In this document: piece after piece, positions 29,013 to 37,950 of the stretch
How the letters are laid out: every line of letters begins with the position of its first letter
Position numbering within the stretch: the stretch's first letter is position 1
NCBI GenBank assembly: GCA_001776935.1
Contig: MFDN01000011.1
Span: 1 to 58,756 of the forward strand
Length of the DNA stretch: 58,756 nt
Origin: Candidatus Daviesbacteria bacterium RIFCSPLOWO2_01_FULL_39_23
GTDB lineage: Bacteria > Patescibacteriota > Microgenomatia > Daviesbacterales > UBA10151
Reading direction: 5' to 3'
Translations under genes and position numbers: made by a program
Notes under the pieces: model-generated
Seen by the model: the letters and a program-made list of their open reading frames with translations, nothing else
Told to the model about the DNA's origin: nothing
Database searches by the model: none

Positions 29013-30182
29013 TTATTTGTGTCTTAAAAAACCTTTTACCTGTACTACAAAAACCAGCGTTAACAAGATCAAAACAGCAGAAATGGTAAAGGGTGAATGG
29101 AATCCAAAAGTAGAAAATAGCCAACCCCCTAAAAGCGGCCCGAACACCCTTCCTAATGATTCAAATGAGGCAAAAATACCCATAGTTGTACCCTGCCCTT
29201 CTTTTGTATGCTTGGAAACCAAGGAGGCCAGAGTCGGCTTTGTCATAGAAGATCCGGCAATCATGAAAGCCATAAAAAGCAAAAGAAATATTTGGGATTT
29301 GGCAAAAGGAATTAGAAATAAACCTGCGGCCAAAATGCATATGCCAATTATTACTGTTTTGTGTTCGCCAAAAAAGCGGGTAATTTTATATACTAAAAAT
29401 ATCTGCACAAATACAGCCAAAAGTCCCTGTATGGAAAAAAAGTAGCCGATTGTATTAACATGCAGGTCTAGCTTTTCGCTCCCAAAAAGAGGCACCGCCA
29501 CCTCATTGTTGGTGATTGCAAAAGACCAGAGAAAATTCAAAATAAAAAAAGGAGCCATCTCCCCTTTTAAGCCAAGATACATATGCTTAAGATTAAAAAA
29601 GCCCTCTTTAATAACCAGCTTTTCTGCCTTTTTAGTTAATGATTCCGGCAGGAAAACAAGCACTCCAGCAAAGTTAACCAAAGCAATAGCCGCAGCCACA
29701 AAAAAAGGAAAAGACAGACTTATTCCCGACAGAATTCCTCCCATACCCGGGCCAAAAACAAATCCCGCAGAAAGCGCCGCGCCCAAATTTCCCATTCCTT
29801 TAATCCGGTCTTCTTTACTTGTCACATCAGACACATACGCCTGCGCAACCGCAATCGAGGCAGAAGAAAAACATCCCTGCAGTATCCTTGCCGCAAACAG
29901 CCCAAATAAAGAAGTTGATAATCCAAACATTAAAAAAGATAAGCTTAAACCAATCAAAGCGACGGCAAGTATGGGTTTTCTGCCAAACCGGTCAGACAGC
30001 CTTCCCCAAATCGGGGCAAGAAAAAATTGCGCAATTGCAAAGCTGGCTGCCAAAAGTCCGATAGTTGTATCGCTTGCGTTAAAATGCTGAGCATAAAAAG
30101 GCAAAAGAGGAAAAACCATCCCAAAACCGACAATATTTACAAAAATAGCCAGGTAGATAAAAAACAACCGGGGTTTGCGCAT
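29013..30182 (-). CDS. MFS transporter
   Basis: GFGMVFPLLPFYAQHF, GRLSDRFGRKPIL, 12-TM pattern. Confidence 0.92.
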   Translation of the reverse strand: MRKPRLFFIYLAIFVNIVGFGMVFPLLPFYAQHFNASDTTIGLLAASFAIAQFFLAPIWGRLSDRFGRKPILAVALIGLSLSFLMFGLSTSLFGLFAARILQGCFSSASIAVAQAYVSDVTSKEDRIKGMGNLGAALSAGFVFGPGMGGILSGISLSFPFFVAAAIALVNFAGVLVFLPESLTKKAEKLVIKEGFFNLKHMYLGLKGEMAPFFILNFLWSFAITNNEVAVPLFGSEKLDLHVNTIGYFFSIQGLLAVFVQIFLVYKITRFFGEHKTVIIGICILAAGLFLIPFAKSQIFLLLFMAFMIAGSSMTKPTLASLVSKHTKEGQGTTMGIFASFESLGRVFGPLLGGWLFSTFGFHSPFTISAVLILLTLVFVVQVKGFLRHK

Positions 30183-30187
30183 AAATC

Positions 30188-30829
30188 TTAGGAGCCTTTT
30201 CCACTGCTTCCGCTGCCACCGCTGTTTCCATTTTCATCTTTATTTCCGTCTTCACTTTTTCCGCTTTTGGTTATCTCTATGGCTCCCTGAAGCTCTTTAG
30301 CGCATGAGGGGTGTTTTTGTATTAAGCTTTCAAATTTACCGCGGTGATCATCCAGTCTTTTTTGAAAGTTTTCATCTTTTGAGCCTGATTTTTCCAGATC
30401 CCCTCTTACTTCAGATACATTTTTGCTATACTCTCCCACTGTTTCTAAAATCTTTACATGCACTTCCTGCTGTCTTAAACTTTTTTCTCTTTCCAACTTT
30501 TCTTCTTTTTCCACCAATCCCATGATTTCTTTAACCCGGTTTTCAACCGGCATATTTTTATCGTTACTTAACAGTGTGACAACATTTTCGGAAGTCCTCT
30601 TCAAAGGATACAAAACCTCCCCGGGGAGAGCGGCTTGTGTCATCTGCACGCTAAAAGTCCCAGTTGCAACCAAAAGGATTACGGAAAAAATCACGGAAAA
30701 TGCAAATAACCTCCGGGAGTACCTTTGCCGGTCAATCCTTTGTTCCAAGCCTCGCCAGCCTGACTCTAAAAGAGTCTGAGGTTCTATATCTAAATAATCT
30801 TTTTTCAATTTTTTTAATGAGTCGTGCAT
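30188..30829 (-). CDS. DUF5667-like membrane protein, likely anti-sigma partner
   Basis: TQAALPGEVLYPLKRTSENVVTLLS; directly follows the sigma gene; single TM. Confidence 0.75.
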   Translation of the reverse strand: MHDSLKKLKKDYLDIEPQTLLESGWRGLEQRIDRQRYSRRLFAFSVIFSVILLVATGTFSVQMTQAALPGEVLYPLKRTSENVVTLLSNDKNMPVENRVKEIMGLVEKEEKLEREKSLRQQEVHVKILETVGEYSKNVSEVRGDLEKSGSKDENFQKRLDDHRGKFESLIQKHPSCAKELQGAIEITKSGKSEDGNKDENGNSGGSGSSGKGS

Positions 30830-30830
30830 A

Positions 30831-31367
30831 TTATTTTCCTCCCATAATTTTTTTTAATTTCTTAAGAGCCCGAAATATTAAAACCCGCACATTTCCATCT
30901 TTTTTCCCCAAAACCTCGCCTATTTGCGATATCGACAGTTCCTCAAAATAGCGGAAGATAATCAGCTGTCGGCTGTCACCATCCAATTTTTGCAAAGAAT
31001 TTTGTACGTCTTTCCTATTTTCTTCTGCAACTAATTGCTCTTCAATATCTTCGCTCGAGGCAATGTTATCCTCCATTTCAGGACCAATTCTTGATTCTTT
31101 TTTCTTCCGGCTGTAATCAATTACCACATTTCTGGCAATTGCAAACAAATACCCGGAAAAAGTACCCTTATCTTCCCGAAAGCCGGATATAGACCTCCAT
31201 ACCTTAAAAAAGGTATCCTGGGTCAAATCCTGAGCAACAGCAGTATCATATACCATATAATAAATGAACCTGTATACTTTTTTTAGATATAAAGTATAAA
31301 GTTTCCCGAACGCCTCCTTTCTTCCTTTTTTAGACTGTCTAACAAGGTATAAAATTTCCGTTTCCAT
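30831..31367 (-). CDS. ECF-type RNA polymerase sigma factor
   Basis: VYRFIYYMVYDTAVAQDLTQDTFFKVWRSI; region 4 LIIFRYFEELSISQIGEVLGKKDGNVRVLIFRALKKLK. Confidence 0.93.
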   Translation of the reverse strand: METEILYLVRQSKKGRKEAFGKLYTLYLKKVYRFIYYMVYDTAVAQDLTQDTFFKVWRSISGFREDKGTFSGYLFAIARNVVIDYSRKKKESRIGPEMEDNIASSEDIEEQLVAEENRKDVQNSLQKLDGDSRQLIIFRYFEELSISQIGEVLGKKDGNVRVLIFRALKKLKKIMGGK

Positions 31368-31389
31368 ACCGTTAATTTTACACCTAAAG

Positions 31390-31420
31390 GTAGATACGGA
31401 TCTGTAAGAAATTTATTACA
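31390..31420 (-). promoter_or_regulatory. candidate ECF promoter of the sigma operon
   Basis: Minus strand TGTAATAAATTTCTTACAGATCCGTATCTAC. Confidence 0.6.
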
Positions 31421-31428
31421 AAAAAATA

Positions 31429-31459
31429 TGTAACAAATCCCTTCCCTGTACGTTTATAT
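31429..31459 (+). promoter_or_regulatory. candidate ECF promoter of the divergent secreted-protein gene
   Basis: TGTAACAAATCCCTTCCCTGTACGTTTATAT, same spacing as the minus-strand site. Confidence 0.65.
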
Positions 31460-31495
31460 CTTTGCAAGAGAGCAAATGAGAGGGGGTGAAAATAT

Positions 31496-31912
31496 ATGAA
31501 CTGGAAAATGTTAACTATTCTGCCCATACTGGCATTGGCGCTGTTTGCAGCTCCGCAAGTTTGGGCTCATGGAGGCGGTGACATTGACGTAGAAGACATC
31601 CTGGGTTTTGACGAGGATGCAAGAGTAAAAATCGAAGTCAGAGCTGACGAAGCACTGCCTTTTGTTGTACCTACAACAGCCGGTGTAACTACACCATTCA
31701 TCATAGTTGATGAGGATGAAAATAGGCTCAAGATTGAAGCCAGAGGCTTTGCAGCACATCAGCTTGCACCACTTTTGGTCGACCCGATGGGTGTCCAAAC
31801 CATCACTCCTTTCGTTTTAGGTGATGAGGATCAAAGGTTGAAGATTGAAGTAAGGGGAATGGGCGCAACCATGTTGCCAGGAGTTTTACATAACTTAAAC
31901 ATAGTTAAGTAA
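31496..31912 (+). CDS. secreted protein with three imperfect internal repeats
   Basis: Signal peptide; DEDARVKIEVRADEA / DEDENRLKIEARGFAA / DEDQRLKIEVRGMGA; SD AGGGGGTG. Confidence 0.8.
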   Translation: MNWKMLTILPILALALFAAPQVWAHGGGDIDVEDILGFDEDARVKIEVRADEALPFVVPTTAGVTTPFIIVDEDENRLKIEARGFAAHQLAPLLVDPMGVQTITPFVLGDEDQRLKIEVRGMGATMLPGVLHNLNIVK

Positions 31913-31940
31913 ACTCAGGGCTAAATAAAGGTGTTCTAAC

Positions 31941-31983
31941 GCACTACCGGAAGATTTGCTCAAGTATCCGGTAGTGCTTTTTG
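31941..31983 (+). terminator. rho-independent terminator
   Basis: GCACTACCGGA...TCCGGTAGTGC-TTTTTG. Confidence 0.85.
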
Positions 31984-31986
31984 TTA

Positions 31987-32016
31987 TTGACAAATTTTGT
32001 CTGCCGGGATTATAAT
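31987..32016 (+). promoter_or_regulatory. consensus sigma-70 promoter
   Basis: TTGACA-N18-TATAAT. Confidence 0.8.
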
Positions 32017-32022
32017 AAAACT

Positions 32023-32332
32023 ATCCTAAAGGGCATTTTGTAGATGGCCTGAGGGATTTATCACGCAGAGCATTCGCAATGTGTGACTGCCCTGCTTAGT
32101 ACGTTTAAAGCCAAAATATTTTTCTTCACTGATTCGTAACTTTTTGGGAGTTTGATGTATCCGATGGATCGCATTAAGCGACATCAGATCAGAACACCCA
32201 CCTTAGCATTGCTGAGGAGGAAATTTGGCTCAACGACCAAGTAGGGAGGAATTATCTTTTTGAGTGTTTTGGGTATGTTTTGACCGGTCTTTTGTCTGTT
32301 ATTTACTCCGTGGACAACAAAGTCCACTTAAT
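32023..32332 (+). ncRNA. structured noncoding RNA candidate, unidentified
   Basis: No ORF; many nested helices (AGGGCA/TGCCCT, TCAC/GTGA, three-way junction 32154-32185, hairpins 32201-32217 and 32310-32327). Confidence 0.6.
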
Positions 32333-32392
32333 TTCCAGTTGTTAAATTTTCATTTTGTACTTTGAGCTTAAAATTGATAGAATAGAGCTTGT

Positions 32393-32464
32393 GCCGACGT
32401 AGCTCAGAAGTAGAGCAGGCGCTTTGTAAGCGTCAGGCCGGGATTGCAAAATTCCCCGTCGGCT
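32393..32464 (+). tRNA. tRNA-Thr(TGT), atypical D-loop and T-arm
   Basis: Acceptor GCCGACG/CGTCGGC, anticodon loop TTTGTAA, 72-nt spacing; T-arm GGGAT-TGCAAAA-TTCCC. Confidence 0.7.
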
Positions 32465-32523
32465 CATTCGATAGTATATTTACCATATTGACTTTTCGGG
32501 CTATTTTCGGGTACTTTAATAAT

Positions 32524-33153
32524 ATGCGTCTTGTTTTTTATGATGATCCTGACTATAAACTCAAACAATCAATTATCACAAAAAGAGCCTGGAGAGATGG
32601 CAAACTTAACTCCTTAATCAAACCGCATGTTAAAAAGAGGTGTAAAAACCCTGCTTGTAATAAAATATTCTCTACCAAACCCTATGATCCTAAAATATAT
32701 TGTAGCCATAGTTGTTCTGCCGCTATAAGCAATCCTAAAAGAAAACATCTTCATTTCTGTTTCACCTGCCAGAAAGAAATAAAAAGATCTTCTTACAAAT
32801 ATTGTTCTAATTATTGTCAATGGAATAATTATTACAAACAATATATAGCACGCTGGAAACATGGTCTAGAAAATGGAGTCATTGGTATAAATACTAAAAC
32901 GATATCTGCCTATTTAAGACATTACTTAAAAGAAAAATACAACGATAAATGTTCAAAATGCGGTTGGGATCAAAAACATCCAAAAACATTAGTTGTCCCT
33001 TTAGAAATTAATCATATTGATGGAAATGCAGAAAATAATAAAGAAGATAATTTGGAATTACTTTGCCCTAATTGTCATGCTCTAACCCCAAATTTTAGAA
33101 ATCTCAATAAAGGCAATGGCAGAAATTGGCGGTTAAGAAAATTGAGGAGTTAA
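32524..33153 (+). CDS. HNH endonuclease with N-terminal Cys-rich zinc-binding motifs (track ORF starts inside the tRNA)
   Basis: CSKCGWDQKHPKTLVVPLEINHIDGNAENNKEDNLELLCPNCHALT. Confidence 0.88.
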   Translation: MRLVFYDDPDYKLKQSIITKRAWRDGKLNSLIKPHVKKRCKNPACNKIFSTKPYDPKIYCSHSCSAAISNPKRKHLHFCFTCQKEIKRSSYKYCSNYCQWNNYYKQYIARWKHGLENGVIGINTKTISAYLRHYLKEKYNDKCSKCGWDQKHPKTLVVPLEINHIDGNAENNKEDNLELLCPNCHALTPNFRNLNKGNGRNWRLRKLRS

Positions 33154-33373
33154 ATTATATTTTTGGGTAATTAAATCTGCTAAAGTGGCGGGTAAACTCT
33201 TAGCATCAACCTCGTCTGGAATTTCCACATTACTTGATAAGATATCAGCAAAAAATGCTGCTTTGGAGGCAACCATGTTGGAACGAGAACACAAAGTCCC
33301 ATCTTCCCCTGCTTCTTAATCTGTTCTTAATATTAACTTTGGTATTATTGTTGAAAATAAAGGAGATATTTTT

Positions 33374-33877
33374 TTGAACAAATTGGGATTTTTACTTTCA
33401 AAAAAGATATTGGTGCTTTTAAGCGGAGTCGTATTCACAAGCGTTGCCTTTGCCTCAAGCGGAGCCCAGTCTCTCTTTCAAGACAGTGCAATAACTATGC
33501 CGAAAACTAAAATCCCGGAAGTTCAAAAAGTGGAAGAATCTACAGAAGCATCTTCTTCACCTGCGCCGGCTATAGCCAAACAAGCATCAACAAAAAGAAA
33601 TACTCCTGCTGCTCCCAAACCAACAGTAAAACCAGCTGCAGTTGCTGTAACCGTACAACCAGTCGTTGTTCAACCGGCGCCTGCCAAAACACCAACCTCT
33701 TTAGCACCTACTGTCTCTTCTCCTGCCAAAAGCCCAGCTCCTGCCAAAAACTTTATTTCCAGCAGATCAGAAGATGAGGATGAAGATGAAGAAAGAGAAA
33801 ATGATGAAGATTCTGATTCTCATGAGCTTTATCAGGCGTTCCAAAGAGCATATGAGGATGACGAAGACGATGATTAA
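33374..33877 (+). CDS. secreted Pro/Ala-rich protein with acidic C-terminus (TTG start)
   Basis: Signal peptide; EDEDEDEERENDEDSD; AGGAG upstream. Confidence 0.65.
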   Translation: MNKLGFLLSKKILVLLSGVVFTSVAFASSGAQSLFQDSAITMPKTKIPEVQKVEESTEASSSPAPAIAKQASTKRNTPAAPKPTVKPAAVAVTVQPVVVQPAPAKTPTSLAPTVSSPAKSPAPAKNFISSRSEDEDEDEERENDEDSDSHELYQAFQRAYEDDEDDD

Positions 33878-33892
33878 TGTTAAAATTGCGCC

Positions 33893-34585
33893 GTGAGAAT
33901 ATTAATCGTTGAAGATGACAGACGGATCGCAAATAATATCTCCGACTACCTCAAACATAAATCCAATTTCTCAAGCCAAATTGCACCCTCATTTGAAGAA
34001 GCTGAATACCTTCTTTCCACCGAAGATTATGATGGTGTCATCTTAGACTGGATGCTCCCTGACGGCGACGGATTAAAACTTCTAAAACTGGTGCGCGAAA
34101 GAGAAATTATAACTCCAATCCTTATGTTAACTGCAAAAAGCCAAATCGAAGATAAGGTTGCAGGACTAGAACATGGAGCAGATGATTATCTAACCAAACC
34201 TTTTGCTTTGGAAGAACTGCTTGCCCGAATCAAAAACATCATCAAAAGAAAGGATTTATCAACCTCGTCTCCCATAATAACAGTTGGGGATTTAAAAATA
34301 GATACCAATTCCAGGGAGGTCTATTTGGCAGGAAAAACAATAATTCTTGCACCCAGAGAATATGAACTTTTAGAGTATTTAGCCCTAAAAAACGGCACAA
34401 CATTCTCCCGGCAGGATCTTTTAGATCATGTCTGGGGAGAAAATATTGATCCGTTTTCAAATACTGTAGATGTACATATAAGATATTTGCGCAAGAAATT
34501 AAAGACTAGCAAAAACCTTATCAAAACCATAAAAGGCAAAGGATATATGCTATGGCGCTCACAACAAGACAAAAATTCTCGCTGA
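33893..34585 (+). CDS. OmpR-family response regulator (GTG start)
   Basis: LIVEDDRRIANNI, VILDWMLPDGDGL, LTAKSQIEDKVAGLEHGADDYLTKPF, C-terminal wHTH. Confidence 0.95.
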   Translation: MRILIVEDDRRIANNISDYLKHKSNFSSQIAPSFEEAEYLLSTEDYDGVILDWMLPDGDGLKLLKLVREREIITPILMLTAKSQIEDKVAGLEHGADDYLTKPFALEELLARIKNIIKRKDLSTSSPIITVGDLKIDTNSREVYLAGKTIILAPREYELLEYLALKNGTTFSRQDLLDHVWGENIDPFSNTVDVHIRYLRKKLKTSKNLIKTIKGKGYMLWRSQQDKNSR

Positions 34586-35961
34586 TTTTTAGCGTCTATG
34601 TTTCCCTTTTTATAGCTTTTGTCGGAGCTATTTTTTTCCTGGTCTTACATATTGTTTTAACTTATCAGATCCAAAAAGAGGTTTCAGTTGAATCTGTTAA
34701 TGCTTTAAGAAATCATATAGCCATAGAAAATAATTTAATCAAGATAATTAAGGATCAAACCGGAAGCTCGCTTGCAGACCAGACAACAGAATCAAATATT
34801 TCAATCCTGCTTCTGGACAAAGATTTAAAAGTAGTCAGAGGATACGGGATTTTGAATTTATATCAGGAAACTGACCAAAATTCGGTAAATATCCTGGCAC
34901 AACTGGCCACAAATACCCAAAACTCCCTAAAACCTGCCACTCAGACAATTCCCTGGCGTGAACAGAACTTAGCTGTATATATTGCACCGATTAAAAACAG
35001 CGGCCAGAGTTTTGGAACCATTGTTGCAGCCAAATCCTTATCTCAAATTGAAACATTGGAAAAAATTATCCTGTTCACCCTAATCGGGTTAATCTTATCA
35101 AGCGTTCTTTTCAGCCTCTTATTAAGCCGAAAAGTCGCACACAGAATATTCAAACCGATCAAGGATTTAACAGGTGTAATTGCCACTATTAACTTAGATC
35201 AGCTGGACAAAACCTTAGATACCACCGGGCATAAATCTGATGAGCTGGTGATATTGGGGAAAAAATTTAACGAAATGATGATCAGGTTAAAATCCATGTC
35301 AGAACAGCAAAAAGAATTTATTGCCAATGCCTCACATGAACTTAAAACCCCCCTAACCAGAGCTATTTCCTCTTTTGATCTGGCAATTTCTTCAAACAGA
35401 AACAGCAGCCAAATTCACAAAGAAATAAGGAACGATCTTTTTGAAATCAACAATATGCTGGACAAATTAATGTTCCTTTCCCGCCTTCAACCGGGGATAA
35501 TACTTCCCTCAGACAGATTATCCATTAATCAGATAATCTTAGACTCAGAAGAAGCCTTCCGGAAAGAAGCCGGCAACCGAAAAATAGAACTCATTACCGA
35601 GCTTGACCGCGAGACCACTATCTTTATCCCCAAAGAATACGCAAAAATACTTATAAGGAATCTTCTATCAAACGCCATTAAATACAGCAGGGAAAATACC
35701 GGCGTTATTATCCGGACTAAAAGAGCAAAAAACCAAGTTATTCTGCATATCATTGACCAGGGAGCCGGGATGGACAAATATGATCTCGGGCGGATCGGTA
35801 AACGATTCTACAGGGGTAAAAGCGGGAAAAAAGCATTAGGGCACGGCATAGGATTATCAATTGTGCGCAGAATTGTGGATCTTTACAAAATCAATCTAAA
35901 AATAAGCTCCACAGCCGGAAAAGGCACTGAGATTGTATTGGAATTTCCAGTCTATTCTTAA
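34552..35961 (+). CDS. sensor histidine kinase
   Basis: IANASHELKTPLTRAISSF, NLLSNAIKYSR, GHGIGLSIVRRIVDLY. Confidence 0.95.
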   Translation: MALTTRQKFSLIFSVYVSLFIAFVGAIFFLVLHIVLTYQIQKEVSVESVNALRNHIAIENNLIKIIKDQTGSSLADQTTESNISILLLDKDLKVVRGYGILNLYQETDQNSVNILAQLATNTQNSLKPATQTIPWREQNLAVYIAPIKNSGQSFGTIVAAKSLSQIETLEKIILFTLIGLILSSVLFSLLLSRKVAHRIFKPIKDLTGVIATINLDQLDKTLDTTGHKSDELVILGKKFNEMMIRLKSMSEQQKEFIANASHELKTPLTRAISSFDLAISSNRNSSQIHKEIRNDLFEINNMLDKLMFLSRLQPGIILPSDRLSINQIILDSEEAFRKEAGNRKIELITELDRETTIFIPKEYAKILIRNLLSNAIKYSRENTGVIIRTKRAKNQVILHIIDQGAGMDKYDLGRIGKRFYRGKSGKKALGHGIGLSIVRRIVDLYKINLKISSTAGKGTEIVLEFPVYS

Positions 35962-36539
35962 ATCTTGTATTGGGCCATTTTTTGCAAGTAGCTTGCCGGA
36001 TGCTGGCTAAGAAAAACCGCTGTCATGTCTGTTCCGCATTGGAATACATTCCCTCCCGAGTGAGCGTTCCTATAAACAGTCACGTCATATTGACTGCCGG
36101 AAATTGTGACAATACACCTTGGATCAGGTGCAGGAGGAGCTGGTTCTTGTGTGGGTTCCGGAGCCGGAGGTTGCTCGCTTGGCTGAGGTGCAGACGGAGA
36201 AGTATCACCGGCCGGAGGAGACGATGCTGTGGAAGCAGCAGGCGCAGGAGCTTCCTGGGCAGGAGGAGCTGGTTCGGCAGGCGCCTGCTGTGCAGGAGCT
36301 TTATTTGTGGATTTTGTCTGTGTTTGGAGAACTTGTGCAATTTTATTAGCTGAAGGAGCAGGGGTCGGCACACCCGCAGAAGAAGGAGAAGTTGCCGGCG
36401 AAGACAAAGGCGTAGTATCTGCAATAACAATTTTTTTATTGGCTATAAAACCATTGATTTGGAAACCTGCAAAAATCCCAAGATACACCACAAAAAGAAA
36501 TGTTATAAAAAAAGTTGTAAGCGAAGCTAGATGTTTCAT
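35958..36539 (-). CDS. secreted protein with Pro/Ala-rich linker
   Basis: N-terminal TM, PAPEPTQEPAPPAP linker, conserved-looking C-terminus. Confidence 0.65.
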   Translation of the reverse strand: MKHLASLTTFFITFLFVVYLGIFAGFQINGFIANKKIVIADTTPLSSPATSPSSAGVPTPAPSANKIAQVLQTQTKSTNKAPAQQAPAEPAPPAQEAPAPAASTASSPPAGDTSPSAPQPSEQPPAPEPTQEPAPPAPDPRCIVTISGSQYDVTVYRNAHSGGNVFQCGTDMTAVFLSQHPASYLQKMAQYKI

Positions 36540-36545
36540 TTATCT

Positions 36546-37841
36546 TCATTGAAAGCTGAAATCCTCATAAATGATATTTCTGGCCGGAATACGCAGTTTT
36601 TTAAGCTGGCTTGCAATATCTTCCATCATTATTTTGGGTCCGCATAAAAAATACAATTTTTCTTTAAGCTCTCCCAAAGCATTCTGAATAAAACCGGCAT
36701 CAAGCCGGCCGTCTTTTTCCGTATGAATAATATTCAATGACAAATTCTGTTGGACATTAACTGATATCTCTTCAAGCTCTTGGCGAAATACATTATCTGT
36801 TTCATTCCTGACCGAGTAAAATAAGTGAACGTTTTTTACTTCCTTTAACTTGCTGTCTTTGAAATAATTAATCATTCCCAAAAACGGCGTAATCCCAATC
36901 CCGCCTGCAATACACACAGAATCTTTCCGGTCAAAAAAGCGCTCCGAAAACTTCCCGTATGGACCCATTAAGGTAGCCTTTTCCCCTATTTTTATTGTTT
37001 TAACCTGAGTGGTGAAGTCGCCAAAAGCCCTTATTGCAAGCCTGAGCTTATCATCCAAGGGCGAGGAAGCAATGGAAAAGGGGTGAAATTCCTTTTTAAT
37101 GCCCAAACTTTCAAACTTAACATATGCAAACTGTCCGGGCAAAAAAGGCATTTTTTTGCCTTCAGTGGTTAAGGAAAGCACTATCACATCATTTGGGAAC
37201 ACCTGAAAAGATTCCACCTTATATTCAAAACGCGGACCGAAAAAAGGGTATAAAATAACCCTATAGATCCAGGAAACATACGCCACCGCTACATGCAGAA
37301 GCAGGAAAATAGCAAGAGGCATATATCTTGAAATATCAGAAGGGATAACCAACATATGCCAAACTCCAAAAGTAAACGGGATTATAAAAGATCTTTGGAT
37401 ACGCATAAACCATTGATACTCTAAAGACGAGTATAAAATAGAACTTAAAACAAGACACATCGACCAAAGGCCCAATATTCCAAGGTTATAGGAAAGATTT
37501 TGTCCGGGCAAAAGCAAAAGCTTCAGCATAACGCTGTTGCCCAAATAGTTAAAGATTAAAAATATAAAATGGGAAATAATTAAGATAAAGCTTAGACGGC
37601 CTGTGATTTGATGCAGTTTATATACCTTATCCAAGCTGCCAAAGATATTTTCCAAAAACGAAAACCTGCCGGAGAGGAAAAATGCATAGCAAAAAAATAT
37701 CATCCCCAAAAGTGAAGAGATTTGCGAAATGGATAAAACAGGTTTTTGTATTATAATAGCCGGGTTTGTCTTTGCCAAAATAAAAAGACCGCAGGTTGCA
37801 GCCAGCGAAAAGATAATCAAAAAAATACCCTTTTTTCTCAT
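36546..37841 (-). CDS. ferric-reductase-like membrane oxidoreductase with FAD/NAD(P) domain
   Basis: Heme-type TM region; HPFSIASSPLDDKLRLAIRAFGDFT, GPYGKF, IAGGIGITPFLGMI, FLCGPKIMMEDI. Confidence 0.9.
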   Translation of the reverse strand: MRKKGIFLIIFSLAATCGLFILAKTNPAIIIQKPVLSISQISSLLGMIFFCYAFFLSGRFSFLENIFGSLDKVYKLHQITGRLSFILIISHFIFLIFNYLGNSVMLKLLLLPGQNLSYNLGILGLWSMCLVLSSILYSSLEYQWFMRIQRSFIIPFTFGVWHMLVIPSDISRYMPLAIFLLLHVAVAYVSWIYRVILYPFFGPRFEYKVESFQVFPNDVIVLSLTTEGKKMPFLPGQFAYVKFESLGIKKEFHPFSIASSPLDDKLRLAIRAFGDFTTQVKTIKIGEKATLMGPYGKFSERFFDRKDSVCIAGGIGITPFLGMINYFKDSKLKEVKNVHLFYSVRNETDNVFRQELEEISVNVQQNLSLNIIHTEKDGRLDAGFIQNALGELKEKLYFLCGPKIMMEDIASQLKKLRIPARNIIYEDFSFQ

Positions 37842-37932
37842 ATTTGCCTCCTTTTTGGTATATTTAAGTTGTAAGTTTACTTAATTTAAGATTAGGAACA
37901 GATTAAGAAAATATGCTAAAATGTTGTCTTGT

Positions 37933-37950
37933 GCCGAAGTGGCTCAGTGG
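37933..37950 (+). pseudogene. 5' fragment of a tRNA (Thr-like) gene
   Basis: GCCGAAGTGGCTCAGTGG resembles GCCGACTTGGCTCAGTGG of the intact tRNA at 38070. Confidence 0.65.

Noticed and set aside
29506-30090. 194-aa plus-strand ORF
   Set aside because: Antisense to the MFS transporter gene.
32180-32265. RNase P RNA (gaggaggaaattt) or group I intron (ctcaacgaccaagtagggagg) signatures in the ncRNA
   Set aside because: Only partial resemblance; other conserved regions absent or in the wrong order.
32389-32523. N-terminal extension of the HNH ORF
   Set aside because: Lies over the tRNA gene; ATG at 32524 is the plausible start.
33135-33300. Minus-strand open frame (GTLCSRSNMVASKAAFFADILSSNVEIPDEVDAKSLPATLADLITQKYN)
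   Set aside because: Short, no convincing start, overlaps the HNH tail; possibly a gene remnant but not supportable.
36229-36552. Ala/Gly-rich ORFs at 36080-36552 in alternative frames
   Set aside because: Antisense or shifted frames of the Pro/Ala-rich linker of 35958..36539.
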